Shown here one piece after another: positions 1-11,218 of a stretch of 64,000 nt of DNA. This DNA comes from Tetragonia tetragonoides (taxonomy: Eukaryota; Streptophyta; Magnoliopsida; Caryophyllales; Aizoaceae): contig CM076151.1 in the NCBI GenBank assembly GCA_038025085.1, positions 5,321,001-5,385,000 on the forward strand, given 5' to 3'. Position 1 is the stretch's first letter. Each line of letters opens with the position of its first letter. The notes below the pieces were generated by a model. That model saw nothing but the letters and a program-made list of their open reading frames with translations, was not told the origin of the DNA and ran no database searches. The position numbers and the translations under genes are program-made.

Positions 1-548
1 AGAGAATGAATGGACCAGTGTACCCCTCAAATAGTAAGTAGTTAACGGAGATGTTAACGGAGTAGACAGCAAACACTTAAGTGACACAAATTTAAATAAC
101 TCAGGTAATCAAAGTGAAAATATAAAAATACAAGTCACTAAATAATGATTATGCAATACCTCAGAACACCAAAGTAAAAAATTTCCTACAACTTATATAC
201 CATGTTATGAGTTCAAACCTCTTGACCAGCACCTATACGAATTAATTCGTGGAATACTTCAAGGTCTTATGTTATAAAGTTTCCTTTAACCACACTCAAA
301 GAAGAAGAAAGTTCCTCTTTGTTAAACCAAAAAAAAAAGGAACATGCTTTTCATTATTAGATCTTGAAATGAAGCTAATGTCGTTATGAGTTATCCGCTT
401 TTGTTTATGGTGTTTAACAATGATAAAGCCTGTCATTTAAGTTCCACAACCACAAATGACAATGAGCGTGTTATGGTCTCTTTATAAGATCTAGAGTGAG
501 TTTACGCAGGTAACTAATGTTTTCTTAACTTTTACCTTCTTAGTGAGA

Positions 549-599
<51 letters not shown>

Positions 600-1554
600 C
601 GTGAACATTCTTACCCCAACTAAATGACGATAACAAATGGCCACGTAAATTGAAAAACACAAATTCTTATATGAGGTGGTCTTAATGTGAGGCTTCTTAT
701 ACAAATACGATATCATGCCGACGTTCTCATCTTGAGGCAGCATCATACAAGACTTATTGATACTAACCATGTAAGTGGAACATAATATACCAACAGACGT
801 GAATTAGGAGATGTAGATTAAACCTAATCTTTCTTGCTCTTATTCCCACTTTCATGTACATAGTCAATTGTCAAACCATAGTTTACAACTTTTACGGCCT
901 TGCGTAACGTATTAGCACGAATTAATTATTGAAGTTACCTTGACGACTAAAGTTAGTAAAGTAGTGTTACCAAAAAAAAAAAGTTAGTAAAGTAGTAGTA
1001 CTAATTTGTGAGCATTAGTACATTACGGAGTATTTAAGTAGTCCGCTAGCTGTAGGTTTGTTTACTGAATTACTGCTAATTTCCAGATGATAAATCCAAC
1101 TTTTCCGCTGTTTTCTGTTTTTGATTATTTTAAGTAAACAGTGAGCTAGAATACTGTGTTTATATACATTTTTGCCCCCAAAAAGTTCAATGTGTCCCTA
1201 AAACTAATATATCGGTACAATATTTTTTCGGATTGATTAACGTAAATCGCAAAATGTTAAACGTAAATCTATTTTTCTACAATACTCCTAACAACTTTCA
1301 TTCTTCCTCTCGCTTCTCTATTGGTTCTCCATTTCCCTCAACCCTTAATAGAAATTAAAATTGTACTCTCTCTCTTTTGAATTACTTTACTTCTATTTTT
1401 AAATGGAACGCAATCTCCTCCTTTTATTTGCCAATATATTGGTTGTTTTGTAGGAAAAGTTCATGGTTGATTGGTATATGTCGGAATTTCTAAATATTTA
1501 AAAGATGCAAAATATTATTTTCTTATGAAAAATGTTAAAAATCTAAATACTTCT
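1..1554. other. Intergenic, AT-rich, no gene seen
   Basis: No open frame with coding character or recognisable domain was found on either strand. The stretch is AT-rich, has a long AT dinucleotide run near 551-598, and a short direct repeat around 950-995 (AGTTAGTAAAGTAGT twice, separated by an A-run). Confidence 0.6.
551..598. repeat. (AT)n microsatellite
   Basis: Uninterrupted AT/TA dinucleotide tract of about 46 bases. It is a simple sequence repeat and likely length-polymorphic. Confidence 0.95.
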
Positions 1555-2280
1555 ATCATGACCCTAAAGGACTCTCAGTATCGTCCAGTGAGGGTCATCC
1601 GGATCCCCAAACTTTAATATCATCCATGCATTTGGAGTTCCAACTCTTACACCAGTGACTTGTAAAACGCACTTCCAAGTCTATTAGGGACCATATAAAG
1701 CGACCATGAGGGCCTCCCATGTTCCCTAGGGTTTTCCGTGCGATGTGGTGCGAAAATATCCACATTCGTTCTGGGGCCTCCCGGAAGCCCAAAAAACGTG
1801 GATATAGCCTTCGTTTTCGACTTCCGGGGGCCCGGTGTCCTTTTTGTCCAAACTTCTTTGGGGGGTTTATCATGACTCTAGAAGACCCTTGGTGCCCCGG
1901 GAGGGTCATCCGGATCCCCGAACTTCGATATCACCCATGCATTCGATGTTCCGGCCCTTACATTGGTGTCTCGTAAAAACGCTCTTACAAGCATATGAAG
2001 GACCCAATAACGGACCCCGTGGGCCTCTTATGTTCCCTAAAGGTGTCTAGTGCGATGTGGTGCGAAAATATTCCCCATCTTTGTTTCGGGGCCTCCTCGA
2101 AGCCCAAAAAATGTAGATTATATAACCTTTGATTTTCGGCTTTCCATGGCTCGGTTTCCATTTTTGTGCAAACTACTCAGGGGGATCTATACTTATCGTA
2201 AAAGACCTTCTGTGCCTCGAAACGGTCATCCGACTTTCCGAACTTCAATGTCAGATTCTCAAATCATCGATGGAGTATAA
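1555..2280. repeat. Satellite-like tandem repeat, about 2.3 units of 311-320 bp
   Basis: Three successive blocks share the same order of motifs. AGGGTCATCC or its variant recurs at 1591, 1902 and 2222, giving periods of 311 and 320 bp. GTGCGATGTGGTGCGAAAAT recurs near 1738 and 2049, and GGGGCCTCC followed by AAGCCCAAAAAA recurs in both full units. The third unit is cut off at about 2280. The block is richer in GC than its surroundings. Open frames inside it run on both strands and are by-products of the repeat. It could be a remnant of a satellite array or of internally repetitive retroelement DNA. Confidence 0.8.
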
Positions 2281-3375
2281 AATGCGTTAATGCGCTATCT
2301 ACCCAAAGCTTCATTATATATATATGTTCATGACAAATCTGAAATGATATTATCATTGTTGTATTTATTTTTTTGCCTTTTTCTTTTGGGTTGAAGTTTA
2401 GATGTTTGAAAATAAATGTTCATTTGCACTAGAGGAGAGCAAAATGGGATAGCTCAAGTGATAGAACTTTCACCCTTTCAATCTTTAGATTGGTAGTTTA
2501 AAGACCATTATCCTCATATTGAGAATGATAGTTTTTGCATAGATTCTCTAGGCCATCTCCAAAAAATCCGACTTCTTTACCTATTTAAAAAAATAAATTT
2601 GGCAATAGGGGCACATGGGAGTGGAGGTTTGTCTCTTAAGGTTTAACCTGAGAAAGTACGTGCAAGAACTAACAAGGTACGTAGTAACAGCACACTGATT
2701 GCTTGGGGTTGCTTCCTGGTAGGCGATAAGCCTATTTTGCCGTCACTCACTCTCCTCTTTTTCAAGTCCAGGTGTTATCTCAGTCAACCCATCACTCTAT
2801 CATACTGTTATTCTACCTCCGGACCTCCGGCACCTCATTTCTCGGTCACTTTGTTGGCCCTACCTCAATTCCTATCTTCAATCAAGAACCGTTTGGTTCA
2901 ACTTATTCAACTTTCTAATTAAAAAAATATACTCGTACATATGTATATATATATATATATTTCGATATCGAACTTTTAGATAATAAGAGTAAAATATAAA
3001 TCTAATGGTAAGACTAATCCGTGGAAATTCGTAGCAAGATCTTGAGAATTAATGACAATATCTCATCTAATCAGTAGAAATTACTCGCAAAACTCACATT
3101 CCTACTCACAAAATCAGTGAAATGACATTATTAAAGGACATTAAAGAATTGGTAAAATCAGTAGCAAAACTAAAAAATAACACATTTTCCAATCAATAGA
3201 AATTAATAGTAAGATATTATTCAATCAGTAAAAATGAGTAGAAAAGTACCCACCTTCAAATTTGAGCAAAATTATTTTAGAAGATATGATATGTTGCCTA
3301 ACAATTTTGTTTTTAAGCAACAACTTGTACTGGTTTGAGTTCCTTTTGACTGCTAAAATTACCACTATGATCGCC

Positions 3376-3391
3376 CGTGACGTGAGTCACG
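3376..3391. promoter_or_regulatory. Overlapping bZIP-type sites in a short palindrome
   Basis: CGTGACGTGAGTCACG holds TGACGT (as-1/TGA-type core) and TGAGTCA (GCN4-type core), overlapping by a few bases. The outer six bases on each side are reverse complements. It lies about 355 bp upstream of the PB1 gene ATG. Both cores are known plant bZIP targets; use here is inferred. Confidence 0.4.
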
Positions 3392-3669
3392 AAGCAAAAG
3401 CATAGACCAAAAAAGGTTAACACACAAAAGCCCACACAAATTTTTACCGCAAGCATACTCAATTACTCACACACAGTCACACTTACCAAAAAACTGGTAA
3501 TATCCAACTGTTGAGTCTCACAGTCGCCGCAATCCATCCATCCTTAACCAAAACAATTCTCTCTCATATTCATATACATACTCCTCCCTTTCTTCTAACC
3601 CTTTTCCTCTCCAAATGGCCTATTAACAACCATCTTCTCTCTCCTCAAAAACCCTCCCTCCCCTTCAAT

Positions 3670-3714
3670 TCTCTCTCCTCTCTCCTCTCTCCTCTCTCCT
3701 CTCTCCTCTCTCAT
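3670..3714 (+). repeat. Pyrimidine-rich CTCTCCT repeat in 5' leader
   Basis: About six tandem CTCTCCT units lie 30 bp upstream of the PB1 gene start codon, followed by a CAACAACAACAACC run into the ATG. CT-rich leaders and CAA runs are common in plant 5' UTRs. The placement supports transcription in the plus direction. Confidence 0.7.
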
Positions 3715-3743
3715 CTCTCATCACCACCACAACAACAACAACC

Positions 3744-5318
3744 ATGGAGGGTTACGCTTACTCATACCCAGACTCAGGCGACTCATCCCCTCGCTCTCGT
3801 GAAATCGACTTCGAAAACCCACCACCTTCTTGGGTCACACAACCCGATGAATCCAACCCGAACCCGAACAACCCAACCCAACAGCAACAACCCCAAACCA
3901 CCCAAAAGGTCAAATTCATGGTCTCATACAACGGCAAGATCCAACCTCGTTCTCATGATAATCAACTCGCTTACGTCGGTGGTGAAACTAAAATCCTTGC
4001 TGTTGATCGTAACATCAAATTCTCTTCTCTCCTTTCCAAACTCTCATCTCTCATCTCCGAAGATAACAACTCTCAATCTTCATCTTCATTTTCTCTCTCC
4101 TCGTTTAGGTACCAACTTCCCGGTGAAGAGCTTGACGCTTTGATCTCCGTCACTAATGATGATGATCTTGAACATATGATGCACGAGTACGACCGTCTTT
4201 ATCGTGCTTCATCTAAACCCGCTCGTCTTCGTCTCTTTGCTTTTCCTTCCTCTCAATCAACCGGGTTCGGGTCTGGATCGTCCGAACCCGGTAAACTTGA
4301 TCGGGACCGTTTTGTGGAGGCGCTCAACTCTGTTCCTGTTCCTCCACCTCCTGTCGCTATCCCCGATCCTCCTATTCACCCGAATTTGAACCCGAATCAT
4401 AGTAACAACAACGTGGATTTCTTGTTTGGGTTGGAGAATCGAGGCCCGGTTCATCATGTGGTTCAGGATAATCGGGTTGTTGGGTCTGACCCGCAGATCG
4501 ATGGTAGGATACAAGAGCTGAATAGGCTTCAGATCTCGGCCCAACAACAAGCCCATGAGCAGATTTACCGGCCCAAGAGTGAGGATAATAATAGTAATTT
4601 GGTCGGAGGTTTTACTGGTGGAGATATTTATCAGAAACCACCACCGTCAATTCCGGCGTCCGTACAGATTCCGGCGGGTTACTGGCAACAACAACCACCA
4701 CCGATGACTGTTGATCATCAACAACAACAACAACAACTTCATCATCAACAACAACAGCAACAGATTCCTCAGCAACACCATCAACAACAACAGCCAATTT
4801 CAATTTCTCATCAACAGCAACAGCAACCAGTTTACATGTTCCACCACGCGCCGCCACCACAGCAGCAAGCGAGTGTATACCACGCGCCACCAGTGGCAAG
4901 GCCAGTGCTAGCTCAGCAGCCACCACCACAGCAGGGGTACTACCAGATGCAGAGGGTCCCATCGGATCCAATATACCGAGAACAGCCGGTGTACAGTGCA
5001 CCGCCGGTGACCAATATTCCGGCGCCGGTGAAGATGGCTGGTTATTCAGAAGGGATGGGAGTACCGGTTAGGCCGGTTACCGGTGAGAATGTTAATACTG
5101 GGTATGCACAAGTGGGGTACGATAGTGCGACGGGGAGACAGGTGTACTATGCGGCGCCACCAGGGGGTGTAAATGTAACGGCGCCGTTTCAAGGAGTGGC
5201 GGCTGGGCCTGGGCCTGGGGGTGTTGTTACGAATAATAATGCGGTTAGCGGTGGAGGGTTGACTAATAGTAATAATGTTGAGGGTAAAATTGTCAAGCCA
5301 ACATCAGCTGCAGTTTGA
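3744..5318 (+). CDS. PB1 (octicosapeptide/Phox/Bem1p) domain protein, Q/P-rich
   Basis: A single-exon frame of 524 residues. Residues about 55-168 form a PB1 domain: a basic KVKFMVSYNGKI entry strand with the conserved lysine, a glycine pair at 79-80, and the acidic OPCA segment VTNDDDLEHMMHEYD at 136-150. Having both faces suggests a type I/II PB1 that can bind other PB1 proteins head to tail. After the domain the chain is low-complexity: proline-rich at about 195-215, then long polyglutamine/His tracts at about 318-390, which points to an assembly or scaffold role. No catalytic domain or membrane segment is seen. Plant proteins of this shape are poorly characterised; they are thought to be signalling or scaffold proteins. 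The ATG sits in AACAACCATGG, a good plant context, right after a CT-rich leader. Introns are not needed, since the frame is open to the TGA. Confidence 0.93.
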   Translation: MEGYAYSYPDSGDSSPRSREIDFENPPPSWVTQPDESNPNPNNPTQQQQPQTTQKVKFMVSYNGKIQPRSHDNQLAYVGGETKILAVDRNIKFSSLLSKLSSLISEDNNSQSSSSFSLSSFRYQLPGEELDALISVTNDDDLEHMMHEYDRLYRASSKPARLRLFAFPSSQSTGFGSGSSEPGKLDRDRFVEALNSVPVPPPPVAIPDPPIHPNLNPNHSNNNVDFLFGLENRGPVHHVVQDNRVVGSDPQIDGRIQELNRLQISAQQQAHEQIYRPKSEDNNSNLVGGFTGGDIYQKPPPSIPASVQIPAGYWQQQPPPMTVDHQQQQQQLHHQQQQQQIPQQHHQQQQPISISHQQQQQPVYMFHHAPPPQQQASVYHAPPVARPVLAQQPPPQQGYYQMQRVPSDPIYREQPVYSAPPVTNIPAPVKMAGYSEGMGVPVRPVTGENVNTGYAQVGYDSATGRQVYYAAPPGGVNVTAPFQGVAAGPGPGGVVTNNNAVSGGGLTNSNNVEGKIVKPTSAAV

Positions 5319-5757
5319 GGGAATCAAATAAAAAAATCAAAAATTATTATATTACCAATATTGAAGAGGTTAATAGGTATATTTGTGTAAGTTAATTTAC
5401 AGTATTTTTTTTTTGTTTTGTTTTAATTTGCAAAATAATACTAAAGTTTATTATTATGTGGGATTTTGGAGGAGTAATTTTTAATGGAATATATATGTTA
5501 TTAATATTCAATATTTTGTTAATTTTTGATGATTATGATCACTAATGACTAAACTTGTGTCCTTGATGAGTGGTGGGAGCACTAGCACATGAGATTATCG
5601 TTCTATTTGATTTTGAGTAGTGGGAAACTAGGAATGAAGATGTTAAAAGATATTTTCCTGATTTTTAGGGGTCCTTGAATATTCTACATATATCATTACG
5701 TTATTTGTCGTGATAATCGATTTTTAATTCTTTACATCTTTTCGTTAATGTTTTATA
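5319..5757. other. 3' UTR and intergenic, no gene seen
   Basis: AT-rich sequence directly after the PB1 gene stop, with AATAAA-like and TTTTGTTTTG-rich stretches that probably include its 3' UTR and poly(A) signals. Nothing else is recognised. Confidence 0.5.
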
Positions 5758-6012
5758 CTATCTCCGTTTCTGAAAAATGGTAACATTTACTTTTGCACGG
5801 TCTCAAATGCACTACTTTGACCATGAATATTTGTGTTTATATGAATACATAAACTATAAAAAATAGATTTTCCAAAAATACTAATTAAAACGAATCCAAC
5901 GATAGTATTTTTACATTGTAAATCCTTATATTTTTTCCGAAATCAATGACCAAAGTTTGTAAAGTTTAACTTTCAAAAAGTAAATATTATCATTTTTCAA
6001 AAACGGAGGTAG
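5758..6012. mobile_element. MITE with TA target duplication (Stowaway/mariner-like)
   Basis: Terminal inverted repeats of about 36 bp begin with CTATCTCCGTTTCTGAAAAA on the left. The right end is the reverse complement, with CTACCTCCGTTTTTGAAAAA, and few mismatches. The element is about 255 bp, has no open frame, and is flanked by TA on both sides (5756-5757 and 6013-6014). These features match Stowaway-type MITEs mobilised by Tc1/mariner transposases. Confidence 0.88.
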
Positions 6013-9000
6013 TATAATTCTTCTAAAAAAAAAAAAAAGTTAGTGCTTTATAATTAGTGGGACAGAAGTTGTGAATTTTGGTTAATGACACACTAATAGT
6101 ACTGAAAGATACATATATTAATAGATATACATGTCATCTCATATTTCACACTTACAGTCATATTTTTTCTCGATAAAAATAGTGTGTAGAGTTTTTCGTT
6201 AATCTTGTGTTAATAGGTTGTTCGCAACTATTTCTACAAAGATGATAAGAGCTTGATAGGCTAAGCCTAGAAGGTTGGCCTCATCTCTATTTCTGTATTT
6301 GATCTAAAAATAACACGAAGATCAACGATACGATCATTGATCTTTCATTAATTTTAAATGGATTAACATGAAGTACTATTAGACTATAGTATCTACTTGA
6401 TATTCAGATACACGAAAAGATCCAAGATAATGAGAAAAATCATTGACACCTTGACAGTAGACAGTGTTTTCTTGTTTTGATGGATACATTTTGTTGTTTT
6501 TTTTGTTTTTTTTTTTTTTAATAAATATATAAAGAGAAATTTTTTTAGTAACCATTGTGATTATGATGTTGTTGTCTTGAGGTATAGGAGCTGTGGAAAC
6601 TGGATAAAAGAGTTGGTTGCATGTTATTTTCATTTGGATTTGACACTCCCTAAATTCCAATCTTGAGAGGTGTAGCATTAATTTTCAAATATGAGGTAAG
6701 AAAATAAGCTGTTCCATTCAATAATGAGTTCAGTGGCAGATCCAGTATAAATAATCAGCGGAGACACTATGTAAATAGCAAAAGAAAATAAATTAAATTT
6801 AACGGGGTATATTCATAGCCCTTTAAAATACAACTCTTACATTTCATATTTGAGCGGAGGCACTTTTTCTCGATATTTAAAGGTTAGATCCTCCCCTACA
6901 ATAATCCATATATTGTGGTGTGATTGTGATGGAACTTTCACCCATAATTGTCCTGTTTTGAACTTTTGGTACAGTAATTTGATTTTAGCATGTCCTTGGA
7001 ATGGATTTTATGTTATGCATGACCCACACCTACCTTGGTCCTTTGTTGTAGTTTCTTTTCAGCTATTTCAACGTAACTCTGAGTACGTTTTTTTTAATAT
7101 TACTTTAGAAATACGACTACACGACTATTTATATCCATTACAAATTTGTTATTTTTTTCTACACTCTTTCACAATGGAGAATAGAGCCGTAAAGATTGAT
7201 CGATCTGAATACAGAATACTAGTCGAAATCTAACTTCCTCTAATAAACTCGAATAAATCGCGAGAAACTTGATCCGATCCCGATAATGCAATCACGGGAT
7301 TTGTCAAACTTGACTGACCAGACCCAATCACAAAAACTGATTCAGTATTTTAGAATTCCACGATAAGTTATTACAGTACTAGTGTTATACTTAAAACCCG
7401 AAAAAATCGCATTGATCGACCTGAATCCAAAACGACCGCCCGTTTACCAGGTCTAATAGAGAATGTATAGAGGTTGATTCAAATTATGGACCTCTCTCGT
7501 AGAAAACAATTCTGATTTCTGAGCTATATATATGATCATTGGCTCCTGGAGACATGATCCTACTTTGTTCCTTCCACATTGATTCTTCACTCAAAAGATC
7601 GATGTTGTGTGGATTTTTATATGTTATAATAACTCTGTTACAATAACGACATATAATAGCTATGTAAAGTCTCCAAAAAATGCTCTAAGAACCTTAATCA
7701 TCTACTTTTGGCTAAACAAATGGGAGTGTTGGAGATGCAAAATCCAACACTTGGGGGTCTCAAAATTTTATACTCCTATAACTAACAGAATAATTATAGG
7801 CTAAAAGTTGTTACAATAATAGAATGCTTCAAAGATACAGGTCATCTTTGCTCTTTTTTGATTAAAGAAGAAATTCAATTGAATACAAAAATAATAATAA
7901 TAATGTGAAAATGAAGGTCCATGAATGGGTAGCGGGCCAGCATTAAATATGGTGGGACATTGTTGTAAGAAGGCTTGGCGCCAATAGATGAAAGGGAAGA
8001 TGGGTTGGTATTGACTGCTTGGCCTCCTATAGCTGCACCACTTTGCATCTGACACAAGTCATATACTCTCTCTCTCTCTCTCTCTCTCTTGTACTAGTCT
8101 TACTTAATTAGTGCATTAGGAAAATGACTTTATAGTTAGATAGGGATTGTTCTCATTAAGCATATTTGGTTTGAATTTGCAAGTCAATTAGAGTGGTGAT
8201 TAAAAAATGAAAAAGAGAGAGAATTAGAGGATTAGCGTTTAAAGATAAATTGATACTTAGTTTAAGGTATTAAATTAAACATTTTGATTCAAGTGCTCTT
8301 TCTCAACTCAATTCAAATGAGATAAGTGAGCGTAATTCAAGCTAATCAAGCTTATAATAAAAATTTTGTGATTTTACACGGATTTAACAAACTCTTATGA
8401 AACTTAACTTAATTAAGCTAATGAACAAAATCAAACAATATGGTTTGGAAACACATAAGAGATGCATGTAGTGATACTCGACCTGTAGACGACCTTAACT
8501 TTATTTAGTGTTTACTTGTCGGTCCATAAAGCTAAATGCCTGAAGATACAATACAATTGCCTTATATATATAATCGGGTACACTTTTTTATCATAAACTT
8601 AAGAAGGAAAATGATCACTCTGTTTGAATAAAAGGTGAGACATAACTTATCTAATTAGTACAAACAAGTTTTATCCTAAAACTTTAGTCACTTTCATTAG
8701 CGTGATCTCATTTATCCTTTAATAACTAAAATTTGATGGAGTACTATTACAAAATTTATAAAGAGATTGCCATGATTGAAGTAAGCACTTAAAAAAATTC
8801 AACATGTCACTCCCAAATGTCATTATTAACGTTTCATCACATGGGTACTATGATTAAAAATGAGATCAAGGGTGAGAGAGTCGTATTAGTAACTGATTGC
8901 TTTCATTTATTTTATTTAAAAATTACTTAATATAAATTTAAGTTATTGGGCTAATGGAGTAGTTCTATGAGTAAACAGGTCCAAATGAATAAAACATAAA

Positions 9001-9700
9001 CCAGCCCATGGACCAACCTGTCAGCCAAGCATGTATGGGCCTCATGGCCGTTCATTAAGCCCACAAATTCGTCATTATCAGCTTTAAAGCTTATGTACAG
9101 TACATTGGTCTGAGCCCTGAGGTTTAATGTTTTGGGTGGGCTCAAAGCTCATTAGTTGAGGCCCAAGATAATGATCACCATTCACCACTCCCCAAAATTG
9201 TTCCAAGGATTGATGGAGTAGTACAACTAGGGCGGCCTCCTCTCTTTTTGTTGGGGATTTTTAAGTTTGGAAGAGTTCTTTCAAGAATGTGGTATTTAGT
9301 TTGTATGTTTGTTTTTGGTTCTCTCAATACAAATCACACAATCTTTAAACGAGTAAAACAACTAGGGTTGTTCATAATTCAGTCCAGGTCGGGTTTTGGA
9401 AACGGATCAAGTTTGTTGTACAAGTAAGATCACCTAAAAGCTGAAACACAGAGTTTTCCAAGTTGGCATACATGCATTAGACATAAGATGCTGGGATATG
9501 TAGTTTTCAAAGCATATCAAAGCATTTTGAAATTTGAAAAGACTACCACAGATATAAAGTTAGTACGTGTGAAGTCTTTCTTGGAAACTATGAGCATGAT
9601 ACATCCTAATACTCCCTATCTTTCCCATAAGAATGTGCAACTCATGTCAATGGTGAACAGCAAATAAGCTCTATGAAACAGAATCATGAATCATGTATTA
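6013..9700. other. Long intergenic stretch, no supported gene
   Basis: No frame here looks like a real gene. Open frames at 6850-7233 (+) and 7607-7804 (+) lack a recognisable domain and have no ATG-led coding context. A minus-strand frame at about 7875-8057 (product starting CQMQSGAAIGGQAVNTN) looks mildly coding but is isolated. Around 7260-7450 there is sequence resembling degraded transposon DNA. A CT run lies at 8066-8089. The rest is plain AT-rich DNA. Confidence 0.5.
8066..8089. repeat. (CT)n microsatellite
   Basis: A CT dinucleotide run of about 12 units, with no gene start nearby on either strand. Confidence 0.9.
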
Positions 9701-10060
9701 GAGCACCCACAATGGCATGCCAAAATTTGGCATGTATTGTGTACAAAAACTCATTTCTCTCTCTTCTTTCATCCATTGTTATAATTTGGCATAAAACTCT
9801 TCAATGTGCATGCCAAATTTCTATTTTCTCTCTCCTCTTTATTAATGTTGTATAATTAAAAACTCATTTCTCTCTCCCTTTTTTAGTACCACTTGATACT
9901 TTTTGCCTTGGGTGAATCAAATTGGCAAGGGTCATTTCTTGCCAATATATTGGCAAGACTATGTATATGAATGTATTTGGCAAGAGTAAAAAATACACCA
10001 CAATGCTACCTTGTCAAAATTGAATTTGGCAAGACATTTATACTTCCATTGTGGGTGCTC
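9701..10060. mobile_element. MITE with TTA target duplication (Tourist/PIF-Harbinger-like)
   Basis: Left end GAGCACCCACAATGG and right end CCATTGTGGGTGCTC are exact reverse complements (15 bp). The 360-bp element is flanked by TTA on both sides (9698-9700 and 10061-10063), the target duplication typical of PIF/Harbinger. Inside are repeated TTGGCAAG and TTGGCATG motifs. It has no coding capacity. Confidence 0.9.
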
Positions 10061-10801
10061 TTAATCTCCAAAGTCCAAACTGACATTTCACATTTCTAGC
10101 CCTTTTTGGCAACAAAAGGTTTATTCCATTTCCGCGTAGCCTTTATACACAAGCATGTTAAAGGAATAAATCCCAAAGCTCCTTCTTAATAAAGGCAAAC
10201 AATGCTCTGACTTTCAAGGAAGACATCTCACAATATGTGAAAAGAACATTGCCATTCAATTCTTGGCATGTGTCTAAAGGCATCCATATGTACCTTCTAG
10301 TAACTTCTTGTGGCTCCAAGGGACAAAAAGGAGAATCCATTTCCATTTCCCCCCTTTTACAAGCCTTATGTTTCCCAAATCTAAGGATATTTGTTGTATA
10401 TTTTTACTAATCATCTTAATTTGATGCTAATTCACTTTTCATTATATAATATATGCATCATGGGCAATGTGAATAGCATGTCTGAACAAGTATTTACGGT
10501 GGGGCGTGAGTGTCAATAGACTTCGATCAACTTATTCACAATAGTTCATGTCACATCACTCAATATTCGACCTAAATATCGAGTCAGCTAATTATAACCT
10601 TATTCGGAAAGGAAATATGTAATTTTTAAGTTTATGATGAAATTTATACCAACAAACACTTCTCAAACTGAAGAAAACAATGAGGGTCAACAATTGAAAA
10701 CGAAATTTCCATGAACCTACACTGATTTTATCTCTTAGCTTTTATTTGACTTAACACCTAAGGGAATGTCACCATTTCCTATCTCAAAATAAGCCTTTAC
10801 C

Positions 10802-11024
10802 AAAAGCCAAAAGCAAAGGGAATAGGGCAGCTGACTGGATGGCAAACCAAGGTCATGAGTGCCGCCAAAAAATCTTTTGGAATCAGTCTCAGAGTACAGA
10901 CCTAAGTCGCATTCTTTATGAGGACATACTAGGAATTACCCTCGAGAGAAGAGTCTCCTAATTCCCCTTTATACCATCTCCTTACCTATCCAAAAAAAAA
11001 AAACAACAAAAAACAAAAAAAATA
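10802..11024 (+). pseudogene. 3' stub of a LINE (RNase H tail plus poly(A))
   Basis: A plus-strand frame from about 10806 to the TAA at 10959-10961 reads NRAADWMANQGHECRQ and on to ITLERRVS. NxAADWxAN is the conserved C-terminal motif of the RNase H domain in plant LINE ORF2; the full LINE at 13.8 kb has NKAADWLANFG at the same place. A short 3' UTR and an A-rich tail (about 10991-11024) follow. Everything upstream of the RNase H end is missing, as expected for a 5'-truncated insertion. It ends just upstream of the CYSTM gene leader, so it may lie in that gene's promoter. Confidence 0.82.
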
Positions 11025-11062
11025 TAGCTGCCTTCCAGAAGTTATTGCACGGCGTTTCTAGA

Positions 11063-11065
<3 letters not shown>

Positions 11066-11100
<35 letters not shown>
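11066..11100 (+). repeat. (CT)n microsatellite in CYSTM 5' leader
   Basis: A run of about 17 CT units 118 bp upstream of the CYSTM start codon. It is probably within the 5' UTR or core promoter (Y-patch-like), as is common in plants. Confidence 0.85.
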
Positions 11101-11101
<1 letters not shown>

Positions 11102-11218
11102 AGCATCAACCTCTTCAATTGGGCTATACTATTATTTAAGCCTGAACTCTCCTATACAAAAATCCTCTATATTTCCAAACTTCGCTACGTTTTTTTTGTG
11201 TATCTCAATCCAATAAAC

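Larger units (their letters stand above)
2281..3743. other. Intergenic and promoter of the PB1 gene
   Basis: No coding gene is seen. Around 2447-2545 there is a weak tRNA-like pattern (TAGCTCAAGTGATAG followed by GGTAGTTTAAAGACC) that may be an old SINE, but box B is degenerate. From about 3360 onward the sequence is promoter and 5' leader of the downstream PB1-domain gene. Confidence 0.5.

Noticed and set aside
1595..2280. Open frames on both strands over the satellite block
   Set aside because: They follow the repeat period, have no domain, and several begin with non-ATG starts.
4612..5001. Antisense frames over the PB1 gene (also 4257-4556)
   Set aside because: They are created by the CAA-rich coding strand, which reads as valine-rich nonsense in reverse; no domain.
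6850..7233. 127-residue plus-strand frame
   Set aside because: Starts with TTG, no domain, no upstream promoter or downstream structure; composition like random AT-rich DNA.
7875..8057. Minus-strand frame CQMQSGAAIGGQAVNTN onward
   Set aside because: Slightly coding-like but with no ATG-led start, no neighbouring exons and no recognised family.
10158..10346. 62-residue minus-strand frame with somewhat protein-like sequence
   Set aside because: Short, isolated, no partner exons found; cannot be supported as a gene.
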